From: an uncultured Alphaproteobacteria bacterium
GTDB taxonomy: Bacteria; Pseudomonadota; Alphaproteobacteria; Caulobacterales; Parvularculaceae
DNA: 64,000 bases
Reading direction: 5' to 3'
Assembly (NCBI GenBank): GCA_902826095.1
Contig: CADEDN010000004.1
Coordinates: forward strand, 64,001-128,000
A program made the position numbers and the translations under genes. Shown one piece after another: positions 19,635-27,959 of the stretch. Position 1 is the stretch's first letter. Every line of letters begins with the position of its first letter. The notes beneath the pieces were generated by a model. It did no database searches and was not told where the DNA came from. It saw only the letters and a list, made by a program, of their open reading frames with translations.

Positions 19635-19725
19635 CGTCCGAATGTTGCGTTGCAAAAATACAGTACAATTGACGGCCATCAGAGAAAAGACGATCCTTAA
19701 CGTCCATTAATTATTGGGGGGTCGT

Positions 19726-20859
19726 TTGATCGCTGATGACATCAAGGCGCCTGGGCCGGCGCAAAGCCTTGCCGCCCGGGCGAGCCCGCCCGCCGCCGAC
19801 CTCGCCGTCCGCAACTCGTCGCGGATGGGCGCGATGATGTGGATCGGGTTCTACACCCTCCTCCTCAACATCCTGACGCTCACCGTTTTTCGCTTCTGGG
19901 GCCGCTCGCATTTCCGGCGGAGATTATGGGCGGACACCAGCGTCGGGGGCGAGCCGCTCGAATACACCGGCAAGGGCCTTGAACTTTTCATCGGATTTCT
20001 GATCGCGATCTTCACGCTCATGGTTCCGACAATCGGCGCCATTTTCGCTGCGCAGCTTCTTCTCGGCCCGCAGCTCTTCATTCTTGTCCTCATTCCGATC
20101 TACCTTTTCCTGTTCATCATCGTCGGCGTTGCGATCTTTCTCGCGCGCCGATATCATCTTTCGCGAACGCGCCTGCGCGGCGTCCGCTTCGCGCAGACGG
20201 GGTCTGCGTGGAGCTATGGGTTCGCCAGTTTCGGCTATCTCCTGCTGACCGGGCTGACGCTCGGCTGGTTTGGGCCCGCCGCGCAGATACGTCTGTCGCG
20301 GCGCATGTGGTCGAACGCCTATTACGGCGGGCTCAAATTCCGCTTTGAGGACACCCCGGAGGCGACGCGCGAGCCCGTCTATGCGAGCTTCGCCCTCGCC
20401 TGGGTCGGCGGCTTCCTCGCCTATGGCGGGTGGCTGGCGTTTCTTTTTTCCAGCGGCGTCTTCTCGAGGATGGACGCCGTGCAGCCTGATCTTGAGGCCA
20501 TCGGCATACTCTATCTGTCGATGATCCCGCTGATCGTCGTCGTCGCTCTCGCATCGGCCTGGCATTTCGCCGTCATCACCAGGCGCATCACCAAGAGCCT
20601 CAGCGTCGGCGATGTGAAATTCAGCTCCCGCCTCAGCGCGTTCGACATCATCGAGCTTGCGATCACCAATACCTTGCTTGTCGTCTTCACGCTCGGCATC
20701 GGCGCAATGGCGGCGCAGATGCGAATGTGGAAGCGCCTCGCCAACCGGCTCGTTCTCTCAGGGTCGATCGACTTCGCCGCCGTCGAGCAGTCGACGGTCG
20801 ACGCGCCGAAACAGGGCGAGGGCCTCGCGGATGGGCTCGACCTCGTGTCGAATTTCTGA
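19726..20859 (+). CDS. DUF898 (YjgN-like) inner-membrane protein
   Basis: The product has about 377 residues and six hydrophobic segments. Family features are FYTLLLNILTLTVFRFWGRSHFRRRLWADTSVGGEPLEYTGKGLELFIGFL in the first third and RLSRRMWSNAYYGGLKF in the middle. The TTG at 19726 is preferred since GGGGGG lies five to six bases upstream; another TTG at 19714 overlaps that site. Function is unknown. Its stop overlaps the ATG of the M48 peptidase gene (TGATG), an arrangement repeatedly seen for this family and suggesting joint work at the membrane. Confidence 0.8.
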   Translation: MIADDIKAPGPAQSLAARASPPAADLAVRNSSRMGAMMWIGFYTLLLNILTLTVFRFWGRSHFRRRLWADTSVGGEPLEYTGKGLELFIGFLIAIFTLMVPTIGAIFAAQLLLGPQLFILVLIPIYLFLFIIVGVAIFLARRYHLSRTRLRGVRFAQTGSAWSYGFASFGYLLLTGLTLGWFGPAAQIRLSRRMWSNAYYGGLKFRFEDTPEATREPVYASFALAWVGGFLAYGGWLAFLFSSGVFSRMDAVQPDLEAIGILYLSMIPLIVVVALASAWHFAVITRRITKSLSVGDVKFSSRLSAFDIIELAITNTLLVVFTLGIGAMAAQMRMWKRLANRLVLSGSIDFAAVEQSTVDAPKQGEGLADGLDLVSNF

Positions 20860-21959
20860 TGGGCGCGCCGCTCACCCTCGCCGGCCGTTACTTCGACGGA
20901 CGCACCGCCGCCGCGCATGAGGTTTCCGTGCGCCTCATGCCGGACGGCGTCGCCATCGACAATGAAGACCTCAGCGTGTTCTGGCCGGCGACGCGGCTCG
21001 TTCTCATTGAGCGGACCGCCTCGGAGATCCGCCTTGGCGATCGCACGGACGACCATGCGCGCCTGATCCTCGACGCCGAGGATGCGGCCGGTCCCCTTGC
21101 GACCCTGTGGCCGGACCTCTTGAGCGGCAGGCGCGAGCGGCGACGCATGACGGCGTTGATCGCCGCTCTCCTCGTCGGCGCCGCCGCAGTCGCCGCCGGA
21201 ATTTTCATCGGCGCGCCGGCGGCGTCGGGTCCGCTGGCGGAGGCGACCTCGCGCGACCTTGAAATGCGCATGGGCGAAAATCTCGCCGCGCAGATCAATG
21301 TGATTTTGCGTCCCTGCGCGGAGGCCGACGCCGCGATCGCGGCCCTGCAGCCGACGCTTGACCAATTCGCCGCGGACAATGACGTCGGCTTCCCGATCGA
21401 CTTCAAGTTCGTTCGCTCGTCGTCGCCGAACGCCTTCGCGCTGCCGGGCGGGCAGGTGATGGCGACGAGCGGCCTTCTGACGGCGCTTGGGAATGACCAG
21501 GAAGCGTTTCTTGCCGTGATGGCGCACGAACTCGGCCATGTGAAAGCGCGCGACGGATTGCAGGCCATCTACCGCAACGCCGGAATCGGGGTCGCGCTCG
21601 ACATCATCACCGGCGGATCAGGCGCCGCGCAACAGGCGGTCATTCTGGCGGGACAGGTGAGCCAGCTTCGCCACACGCGAAAGCAGGAAGCGCGCGCCGA
21701 CGCGATCGCCGCCGAAATAATGCTGGCCGCCGGCCTCGATCCCGCTGCGCTCGCACGAGCCTTCGACGCGATCAGGATCGTCGACCCCGACAAAGACAAA
21801 GCGAACGACAAAGGGGACGACGAAATCCCCTCATGGCTGTCGAGCCACCCCAACACCGAGGAACGGATCGGGGCGGCGCGCGCTCGCGGACGGAAAGGCG
21901 GTCCGCCGCCGATCGTCGAGGCGGACTGGGCGACGATCGCCGCAGCGTGCCGCAACTGA
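20859..21959 (+). CDS. Membrane-anchored M48-family metallopeptidase
   Basis: The 366-residue protein has a cytoplasmic N-terminal domain (about 1-90), one membrane segment (MTALIAALLVGAAAVAAGIFIGAP) and a zinc protease domain. The active site is FLAVMAHELGHVKARDG (HExxH), the third ligand region lies near RKQEARADAIAAEIMLAAG, and SSHPNTEERI closes the family signature. The start at 20859 overlaps the DUF898 stop. By family it acts in membrane protein quality control or processing, with an unknown substrate. DUF898 is its probable partner. Confidence 0.85.
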   Translation: MGAPLTLAGRYFDGRTAAAHEVSVRLMPDGVAIDNEDLSVFWPATRLVLIERTASEIRLGDRTDDHARLILDAEDAAGPLATLWPDLLSGRRERRRMTALIAALLVGAAAVAAGIFIGAPAASGPLAEATSRDLEMRMGENLAAQINVILRPCAEADAAIAALQPTLDQFAADNDVGFPIDFKFVRSSSPNAFALPGGQVMATSGLLTALGNDQEAFLAVMAHELGHVKARDGLQAIYRNAGIGVALDIITGGSGAAQQAVILAGQVSQLRHTRKQEARADAIAAEIMLAAGLDPAALARAFDAIRIVDPDKDKANDKGDDEIPSWLSSHPNTEERIGAARARGRKGGPPPIVEADWATIAAACRN

Positions 21960-22040
21960 CGGCGCGCCTACATTAAAAATTCGGGTTCACGGCTTTTGGT
22001 TCTGATGCGACATCGCTAGGGTCGCGCCGGGGCTGAACCC

Positions 22041-24146
22041 ATGGGCGACAAAAGATACAAGGCTTTCATCAGCTATAGCCACGCTGACGAGGCGTGGGGC
22101 GCGTGGCTGCAGCGCTCATTGGAGCGCTACCGCCCGCCGCCGGCGCTTGTCCGCGACAACGGGGCCGGCGCGGGCGCCGGGAGGCTGACGCCGGTCTTCC
22201 GCGACCGCGAGGACCTTCCCGTCGCCGGAAATCTCAATGCGGCGATCCAGGCGGCGCTGGCCGACAGCGACTATCAGATCGTCCTTTGTTCGCCGAACGC
22301 CGCAAAATCGCGCTGGGTCAACGAGGAGATCAAGCTTTTCCACCGGCTTCACGGGCCAGGACGCACTTTCGCCCTCATTATCGCCGGCGAGCCCGGGGCC
22401 GCGGCGATTCCTGGCCGCGAGGATCAGGAATGCTTCCCGCCCGCGCTTCGCTTTCTCCTCGACGCCGATGGCGAGATCACCGCGACGCCGGCCGAACCGC
22501 TCGCGGCGGATGTGCGCGAGGCGGGCGACGGCAAGCGCTTCGCTTTCCTCAAAGTCGCGGCGGGGATGCTCGGCGTCGGGCTCGACGACCTTGTCCGCCG
22601 GGACGCGGCGCGGCGCGCGCGCAATCTGTGGGCGATCACCGGCGCCTCGCTCGCCGGCATGGCGGGCGCTGGCGCGCTCGCCTTCGTCGCGATCGTCAAG
22701 AGCAATGAAGCGACCTTGATGCGCGGCAACGCGGAAAATCTCATCGAGTTCATGCTGACCGACCTCAAGGACAAGCTCGAACCGGTCGGCAGCCTCGACG
22801 TCCTTGAATCCGTCGGCGACCGCGCGATGGCGTATTATGAGGGCCAGCATCTCAAGGCTCTCAATGACGACGCACTCGCCCGCCGCACGAAAGCGATGCT
22901 CCTCCTCGGCCAGATCGACTTTCGCCGCAACGATCTCGCCGCCGCGCAGGAGGCCTATGTCGCCGCCGAAGCCGCGACCGGCGAGCAGCTTCGCCGCCTT
23001 CCGAACAACCCCGACCGCATCTTCGACCACGCGCAGGCGGTGTTTTATGTCGGCGAGGCGGCGCGTTCTCGCCGCGATCTCGTCATCGCCGAGCGGCAGA
23101 TGCGGGAATATTTCCGTCTCGCGCAGGAATTGGTCGCGATCGACAAGAATGATCCGAAATGGCGCCTCGAACTTGCCTATGCGACGAGCAATCTCGGCAT
23201 CGTCAATTTCGACGCTGGCGATTACGCAGGCGCGATCGAAGCGTTCAAAAAGTCAATCGAGGCGCGGCGGACGCTGCTGCAATCAGCGCCGGACAACCGG
23301 AATCTCCAACAGTCTTACGCATACGCCTTGTCCTGGCGTGCGCTCGCGGAGTTGGCACGCGGCGATCATGCGGCGGCGGCGGCACTTTTTCGCGAGCAGC
23401 TCGCCATTTACGGCGCCGACGGCGAAACTCGATCGGAAAATTTCGTCGTGCTGGGAGACGCTGTCGTCGCGCAAAGGCGCCTCGCTGAGGCGGCGCTCGG
23501 CATCGGCGATCTCGCGGGGGCGGCGATCGCCGCTGACGCCGCAGCGGCGATCGCCGACAGGCTGCTGGCGCGCGAAAAAGAAAACGCCAATTGGAGCATC
23601 AACGCGTCGCATATTGAGCGCATTCGTTCGCGCCTTGCCGAACTGCAGGGCGATCGGGCGAACGCCGAACGTGCGGCCGGTCGCGCCTTGTCGTTCGCCG
23701 ATTCGGTCGGACAGACCGACGTGGGCGACCAGACTTTTCGCGGCGGCGTCGCTCTCGCCCTCGGCCGTCTTATCGCCGTCGGCGGCCAAGCGTCCGAACT
23801 CGCCGCGGCCGCAGCGCGGCTCGATGCGCTTTTGGCGGACTTGCGAATATCAGAATCCCTGGACACGATTTCGTCTACGGCATCGCCCTCGCTCGCGCTC
23901 GCGCGTCACTGGAAAGAAACCGGAGAGGAAGGTCGGGCCGCCAAATTGCTGACAGAAGCGACAGCACCGCTCGCCCGTTATTCCGACCGGTTGACGGCCG
24001 CCGCGAGGATCGCGCTCGCCGGCCTTTACATCGAGCAGCGCCAATTCGACCAGGCGCGCGCCATCATCGCCGATCTGACGAAGACTGGCGTCGCACATCC
24101 TGACCTCAGCGAGTTCAATCAGCGGATCGCATTGCTTGAAAAATAG
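22041..24146 (+). CDS. TIR-domain protein with transmembrane segment and TPR region
   Basis: This 701-residue protein has a TIR domain at about 1-160: YKAFISYSHADEAWGAWLQ at the start, RDREDLPVAGNLNAAIQAAL as the BB-loop region, and SRWVNEEIKLF carrying the likely catalytic Glu. A membrane segment lies near 203-225 (ITGASLAGMAGAGALAFVAI). A periplasmic helical region with at least four TPR-like units follows (LAYATSNLGIVNFDAGDYAGAIEAFKKSIEARRTLL is the clearest). TIR domains bind or cleave NAD+. Here the TIR would face the cytoplasm and the TPRs the periplasm, as a sensor or scaffold. A lipoprotein gene follows. Role unknown. Confidence 0.75.
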   Translation: MGDKRYKAFISYSHADEAWGAWLQRSLERYRPPPALVRDNGAGAGAGRLTPVFRDREDLPVAGNLNAAIQAALADSDYQIVLCSPNAAKSRWVNEEIKLFHRLHGPGRTFALIIAGEPGAAAIPGREDQECFPPALRFLLDADGEITATPAEPLAADVREAGDGKRFAFLKVAAGMLGVGLDDLVRRDAARRARNLWAITGASLAGMAGAGALAFVAIVKSNEATLMRGNAENLIEFMLTDLKDKLEPVGSLDVLESVGDRAMAYYEGQHLKALNDDALARRTKAMLLLGQIDFRRNDLAAAQEAYVAAEAATGEQLRRLPNNPDRIFDHAQAVFYVGEAARSRRDLVIAERQMREYFRLAQELVAIDKNDPKWRLELAYATSNLGIVNFDAGDYAGAIEAFKKSIEARRTLLQSAPDNRNLQQSYAYALSWRALAELARGDHAAAAALFREQLAIYGADGETRSENFVVLGDAVVAQRRLAEAALGIGDLAGAAIAADAAAAIADRLLAREKENANWSINASHIERIRSRLAELQGDRANAERAAGRALSFADSVGQTDVGDQTFRGGVALALGRLIAVGGQASELAAAAARLDALLADLRISESLDTISSTASPSLALARHWKETGEEGRAAKLLTEATAPLARYSDRLTAAARIALAGLYIEQRQFDQARAIIADLTKTGVAHPDLSEFNQRIALLEK

Positions 24147-24153
24147 CGGCGGC

Positions 24154-24173
24154 GCCGCGGGTTTACCCGCGGC
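24154..24173 (+). terminator. GC hairpin after the TIR-TPR gene
   Basis: GCCGCGGG (24154-24161) pairs with CCCGCGGC (24166-24173) across a TTTA loop, eight bases after the TIR-TPR stop. No T-run follows, so it may slow rather than end transcription before the lipoprotein gene. Confidence 0.35.
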
Positions 24174-24221
24174 GGAATCGACTGTAGGATTCCTCAATCC
24201 TAACCGTTGAGAGGGGAAATG

Positions 24222-24752
24222 ATGATGTCAGCCAGATTGAGCGCAATTGTCTTTGGAGCCGCGGCGTTGGTCGTCGCGGGCTGCGAGCACGTCAAGGATT
24301 CAACGCCGCGCGGCGAAATCGTCGTTCAGACCAGCCTTGCCGTGACGATAGACGGAGCTGGCGGCTATAAATTCGCTTATTCGGGCGAATTCTTCGACGA
24401 AAAGGGAAATTTCGACTTTTCAAAGAAGGGCGCGGTCGACAACAGCGTCAACCTGTCTTTCACCATCGCCGACGGCTCGATTCCCGGCCTCAAATTCAAG
24501 GCGAACGCCGCCGACGCCATGTGGATTGTCGACAAGAAGGACGTCGATCCGGCGACGGGCAGCCCCCGCGGACCCTATCAGGGACGGCAGTTCCACAGTT
24601 TCGCCGTCAGTGATGACGGCCTGACGCTCAGCGTCACCGATGAAAACGATGACGGCGTGTTGTACCGCTACGGCCTGCGCTTTGACCTTGGCGGCAAGAC
24701 CGTCGTCGACGATCCCGACGGCCAGAATGGCGGCATTGGCGGCCACAACTGA
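24222..24752 (+). CDS. Predicted lipoprotein downstream of TIR-TPR gene
   Basis: The product has about 176 residues, with a lipoprotein signal ending LVVAGC. The mature part is beta-rich and polar, with repeated short patterns (GGYKFAYSGEFFDEKGNFDF, LTLSVTDENDDGVLYRYGLRFDLGG) and a Gly/Asp-rich tail. I recognise no family. Three ATG codons run together at 24219-24227; GAGGGG upstream favours 24222 or 24225. It lies about 75 bases after the TIR-TPR gene and ends at a strong terminator, so the two may form one unit at the envelope. Confidence 0.6.
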   Translation: MMSARLSAIVFGAAALVVAGCEHVKDSTPRGEIVVQTSLAVTIDGAGGYKFAYSGEFFDEKGNFDFSKKGAVDNSVNLSFTIADGSIPGLKFKANAADAMWIVDKKDVDPATGSPRGPYQGRQFHSFAVSDDGLTLSVTDENDDGVLYRYGLRFDLGGKTVVDDPDGQNGGIGGHN

Positions 24753-24775
24753 AGGCGGCCGCGTCGAGCACGATC

Positions 24776-24808
24776 AAAAAACCCCGGCGCGCCTGCGCCG
24801 GGGTTTTT
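24776..24808. terminator. Strong bidirectional intrinsic terminator
   Basis: CCCCGGCGC (24782-24790) pairs with GCGCCGGGG (24795-24803) across a short loop. An A-run lies before it and a T-run after it, so it can end transcription in both directions: the lipoprotein gene on the plus strand and the small gene on the minus strand. Confidence 0.85.
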
Positions 24809-24832
24809 CATGCCGGGAAAAATCCGCGCGCG

Positions 24833-25057
24833 TCAGCCGCCAGTGTCGCGCTTGACGAAGGTGACCGCGAACAAGGGGTCGCCGTCGAAGAGGTCCTTGG
24901 GCGGCGCCATGCCTTCGATCATCTTGAACGAGCGCGGCGTGATCGAGCCTTCCATGCGATAGCCCTTCTCGGCCATCTTGCCGCGATGGAATTCGAGCGC
25001 GGCCGCCGTGAATTCGCGGGCGAGGATGGTGATGCGTTCGGGGTCTTTCGATGACAT
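24833..25057 (-). CDS. Small conserved-looking hypothetical protein
   Basis: The 74-residue protein reads MSSKDPERITILAREFTAAA, then LEFHRGKMAEKGYRMEGS, and ends FAVTFVKRDTGG. It has no signal peptide or membrane segment. I do not recognise a family. Codon use is like its neighbours, and it sits neatly between a bidirectional terminator and a divergent gene, which supports it being real. The ATG at 25057 is in frame and AGGAAGAGA lies just upstream as ribosome site. Confidence 0.6.
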   Translation of the reverse strand: MSSKDPERITILAREFTAAALEFHRGKMAEKGYRMEGSITPRSFKMIEGMAPPKDLFDGDPLFAVTFVKRDTGG

Positions 25058-25173
25058 GGGTCTCTTCCTCCGCGAGCGGGCCTTGTCCGGTTGCGCCGGA
25101 CTATGCGCGGGGCCGGATTAAAAGTCCATTTCCGGCGCTGGCCGCGCCCGCGGCGGCGCCCTATTCTGCGGAC

Positions 25174-25374
25174 ATGCAAAAGGCCCTGATCATTATCGGC
25201 GCGGCGATCCTCGCGGTCGGGCTTTTATGGCCGTGGATTTCAAAACTCGGCCTTGGCCGCCTCCCCGGCGACATCGCGATCAAGGGCGACGGGTTCGCCT
25301 TCTATTTTCCGATCACGACGATGATCATCATCTCGATCGTCGCGACATTGCTGTTCCGGCTGTTCGGGAAGTGA
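25174..25374 (+). CDS. DUF2905 small membrane protein
   Basis: The 66-residue protein reads MQKALIIIGAAILAVGLLWPWISKLGLGRLPGDIAI, then GDGFAFYFPITTMIIISIVATLLFRLF. Two membrane helices joined by a GRLPGDI loop are the DUF2905 signature. Function is unknown. The ATG at 25174 gives the exact family start; the longer open frame upstream overlaps the leader of the divergent gene. Four bases after its stop begins a long palindromic element shared with the end of nrdB. Confidence 0.85.
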   Translation: MQKALIIIGAAILAVGLLWPWISKLGLGRLPGDIAIKGDGFAFYFPITTMIIISIVATLLFRLFGK

Positions 25375-25377
25375 CGC

Positions 25378-25490
25378 CATCCTTCGCGACGCCTCGCTTC
25401 GCGAGGCTCCTCAGGATGAGGCGGACAACGCGGCGAGAAGAGCATGCCTCATCCTGAGGAGCGGCTCGCAGGGCCGCGTCACGAAGGATG
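25378..25490. repeat. Palindromic CATCCTTCG...CGAAGGATG element reaching into nrdB
   Basis: The outer arms CATCCTTCG (25378-25386) and CGAAGGATG (25482-25490) are complementary. Inside are CTCCTCAGGATGAGG and its counterpart CCTCATCCTGAGGAG, and stems on GCGAGGC-type arms. This is a well-known class of alphaproteobacterial intergenic palindrome. Its right arm includes the nrdB stop codon (25479-25481) and the last codons of nrdB, so the element now forms that gene's end. Confidence 0.75.
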
Positions 25491-26525
25491 CGACGCAGTC
25501 GCCCGCCTCTTCTCGATCATCTTGTCGAAATTCGCCCAGACGCCATCGGCCCCGTGCCATTCGCCCTTTGTCGCCGCCTTTGAATATTCAGTCGCGCGGG
25601 CTTCGAAGAAATTCGCGTGCTCGACGCCGTTCAGGATTTCAGTCAGCCATGGCAGCGGATGCTTTTCGACGCCGAAAAGCTTTGGAAGATCAAGCTGCGC
25701 GAGGCGCCAGTCGGCGATGTAGCGGATATATTGCTTGATGTCGTCCGGCGTCATCCCCTCGACCGGGCCCATTTCGAAGGCGAGGTCGATGAACTTGTCC
25801 TCAAGGCCGACGACGGTCCGGCAGCATTCGACGATGTCGTCGGCGACGGATTTCGTGACGCAGCCCGTCTCGCGCGCGAAGGCGTGATAAAGCCGCGTCA
25901 TTCCCTCGCAATGCAGCGATTCATCGCGCACCGACCACGAGACGATCTGGCCCATGCCCTTCATCTTGTTGAAGCGCGGGAAATTCATCAGCATCGCGAA
26001 AGAGGCGAAGAGCTGCAGCCCTTCCGTGAAGGCGCCGAACATCGCAAGCGTGCGCGCGATGTCCTCATTCGTCTCGACGCCGAAGCGCTGCATGTAATCA
26101 TGCTTGTCGCGCATCGCCTTGTAGTCGAGAAAGGCGGTGAACTCGGCTTCCGGCATGCCGATCGTCTCCAGAAGCAGCGCATAGGCGGCGATGTGCACCG
26201 TCTCCATGTTGGAGAACGCCGACAGCATCATCTTGATCTCGGTCGGCTTGAAGACGCGCGCGTAGCGCTCCATGTAATTGTCGTTCACTTCGACGTCGGA
26301 CTGTGTGAAGAAGCGGAAAATCTGCGACAGGAGATTGCGCTCCGCGTCCGAGAGCTTGTTCGCCCAATCCTTGCAATCCTCGCCGAGCGGCACTTCCTCC
26401 GGCATCCAGTGAATCTGCTGCTGGCGCTTCCAGAAATCATACGCCCACGGATAGCGGAACGGCTTGTAGGCGTAGGACGGCGTCAGGAGGCCGGTCTTTT
26501 GGGGGGCGGCGGATGCGTCAGGCAT
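25479..26525 (-). CDS. nrdB: Ribonucleotide reductase small subunit (class I, R2)
   Basis: The 348-residue R2 protein carries the di-iron and tyrosyl-radical motif METVHIAAYALLL, with the spacing E-x2-H-x3-Y of class Ia enzymes. RFFTQSDVEVNDNYMERY precedes it and RDESLHCEGMTRLYHAF carries the second iron-ligand set. It provides the radical for reduction of NDPs by NrdA, which is not in this window. The ATG at 26525 has AGGAGA five bases upstream; longer frames run into the leader. The final residues ATASHPS are encoded partly by the arm of a palindromic element, which is odd because the R2 C-terminus normally docks on NrdA. Confidence 0.95.
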   Translation of the reverse strand: MPDASAAPQKTGLLTPSYAYKPFRYPWAYDFWKRQQQIHWMPEEVPLGEDCKDWANKLSDAERNLLSQIFRFFTQSDVEVNDNYMERYARVFKPTEIKMMLSAFSNMETVHIAAYALLLETIGMPEAEFTAFLDYKAMRDKHDYMQRFGVETNEDIARTLAMFGAFTEGLQLFASFAMLMNFPRFNKMKGMGQIVSWSVRDESLHCEGMTRLYHAFARETGCVTKSVADDIVECCRTVVGLEDKFIDLAFEMGPVEGMTPDDIKQYIRYIADWRLAQLDLPKLFGVEKHPLPWLTEILNGVEHANFFEARATEYSKAATKGEWHGADGVWANFDKMIEKRRATASHPS

Positions 26526-26902
26526 GATCTCTCCTGCGGGCTCGACGGCGATCGAAAAGGAACGAAGCGGAACCACATTCGATGGACCAGTTTGCGCCCG
26601 GCGCCAATTCGGGGAAGGCCCGCGATCTTCCCCCACGATCCACACCATGATTCGCCGGGCAGGCTGGGGAAGCCGTGGGAAAAGCCGCCCTGATGGAGAT
26701 GCGGTGCGCCCGATCCCGGACCAGCAGCGCGTCATTTCATGCTGCGCCGCATCAAGATGACGCTCGTTGCAATGGCGACGCGCCGTCTCCACGCTGTCGA
26801 TTGAAGCCGGGGACCGCCGCTTGCGGGCTTCCGATTGTTGCGTGCCCACTGTTGCGACGCCCACCCGCTTGTTAGAGTCGCCTGAAGCGAATGAGGGGGC
26901 TC
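26526..26902. other. Divergent leader region between nrdB and the TonB-C gene
   Basis: These 377 bases separate two divergent genes and must contain both promoters. I looked for NrdR boxes (ACACTATATATTGTG-like pairs) and found none convincing. GC-rich short repeats such as GATCCCGG are present but no clear operator. No gene is supported here. Confidence 0.4.
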
Positions 26903-27919
26903 ATGATGATTTCGCCGATAATCGCCGTCGCTTTTCTCCTTGCAGGGTCCGCCTACGACGAACCGGCGGCGCCGCTGCGACGAACGGCCCCGGACTATCC
27001 CGTCAAATGCGTCAAATCGGATGAGCGACCGGCGCGGAGACAGGAAGTTGTTGTCGTCTATGACGTGACAAGCGACGGCTTGCCGGAAAACGTGCGCGTC
27101 AGGACTTCGACCGACCCGTGCTTTGAGGATGTCGCAATCGCCGCCATCCGCGGCGCAACGTTCAGTCCGCGCCGGTCGAACGGCAAGACCGTCAAGCAGG
27201 AGGATCTTGAGACGACATTCACCTTCGTGCTTGAGGCGCCGGCGGGCGAAACGCTGGTTTCCGATTTCGACGCCCGGCCCGTCAAGCGCATCCCGCCGCG
27301 TTATCCGGAGCGTTGCATGAGCGGGGCGCGCAGCACCGAGGTCGTCGTCGTCGAATTTGACGTGAACGAGGCGGGCAAGACAGAAAACGTGACGGTCATT
27401 GATTCGACCAATCGCTGCCTTGAAACGTCCGCGAAGACTTCGGTCGCCGGCTGGATCTATACGCCCAAGACGGTCGGCGGCGTCCCCGTGCGACGAACCG
27501 GCGTTCAGACCGCGATTACATTCCAGCTCTCGGGCGGCGGCGTCAGTCCTTCGCCGGAGGACGACGTCAGGCGCACCGTATGGTTCAAGCTGTCGCGCAT
27601 CAGATCGGCGTTGCTGAAAGAGCGCGCGCCGGCGACCATCCTCGAAGACCTCGCTGCGCTCGAGACGGAGTATGGCGACAAATTTACGAGAGCCGAGACA
27701 ACGGCGTTTCTTCAACTGCGCGGCGGCGCCAAAATAATGGCTGGCGATTACGCTGGCGCGCTCGACGATTTGCGCGTCGCGATCCGTGGACCGATCAACG
27801 ACGCCGAAACGCGCAGCGCGATAGAGAAAACGATTGGACAACTGGAAGCGGCGCTCGGCGTTCCTCCGGCGCCCACACCTCCTGCTGAAGCAGACGAGGA
27901 GATTCCGAAAACGGAATGA
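26903..27919 (+). CDS. Secreted protein with two tandem TonB C-terminal-like domains and a helical tail
   Basis: The product has about 338 residues and a signal peptide (ISPIIAVAFLLAGSA). Two TonB-C-like units follow. The first has YPVKC ... VVVVYDVTSDGLPENVRV ... DPCFEDVAIAAIRGATFSP; the second has YPERC ... VVVVEFDVNEAGKTENVTV ... NRCLETSAKTSVAGWIYTP. Each unit holds two Cys at matching positions, suggesting one disulfide each in the periplasm. The C-terminal 100 residues are TPR-like (IMAGDYAGALDDLRVAI). There is no N-terminal membrane anchor or long Pro-rich spacer, so it is not a normal energy transducer. ATG codons at 26903 and 26906 both follow GAGGGGG. Confidence 0.65.
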   Translation: MMISPIIAVAFLLAGSAYDEPAAPLRRTAPDYPVKCVKSDERPARRQEVVVVYDVTSDGLPENVRVRTSTDPCFEDVAIAAIRGATFSPRRSNGKTVKQEDLETTFTFVLEAPAGETLVSDFDARPVKRIPPRYPERCMSGARSTEVVVVEFDVNEAGKTENVTVIDSTNRCLETSAKTSVAGWIYTPKTVGGVPVRRTGVQTAITFQLSGGGVSPSPEDDVRRTVWFKLSRIRSALLKERAPATILEDLAALETEYGDKFTRAETTAFLQLRGGAKIMAGDYAGALDDLRVAIRGPINDAETRSAIEKTIGQLEAALGVPPAPTPPAEADEEIPKTE

Positions 27920-27959
27920 CGCCGCGCAACAGCGGAAGAAGGCGGATAGTCGGGCACCC

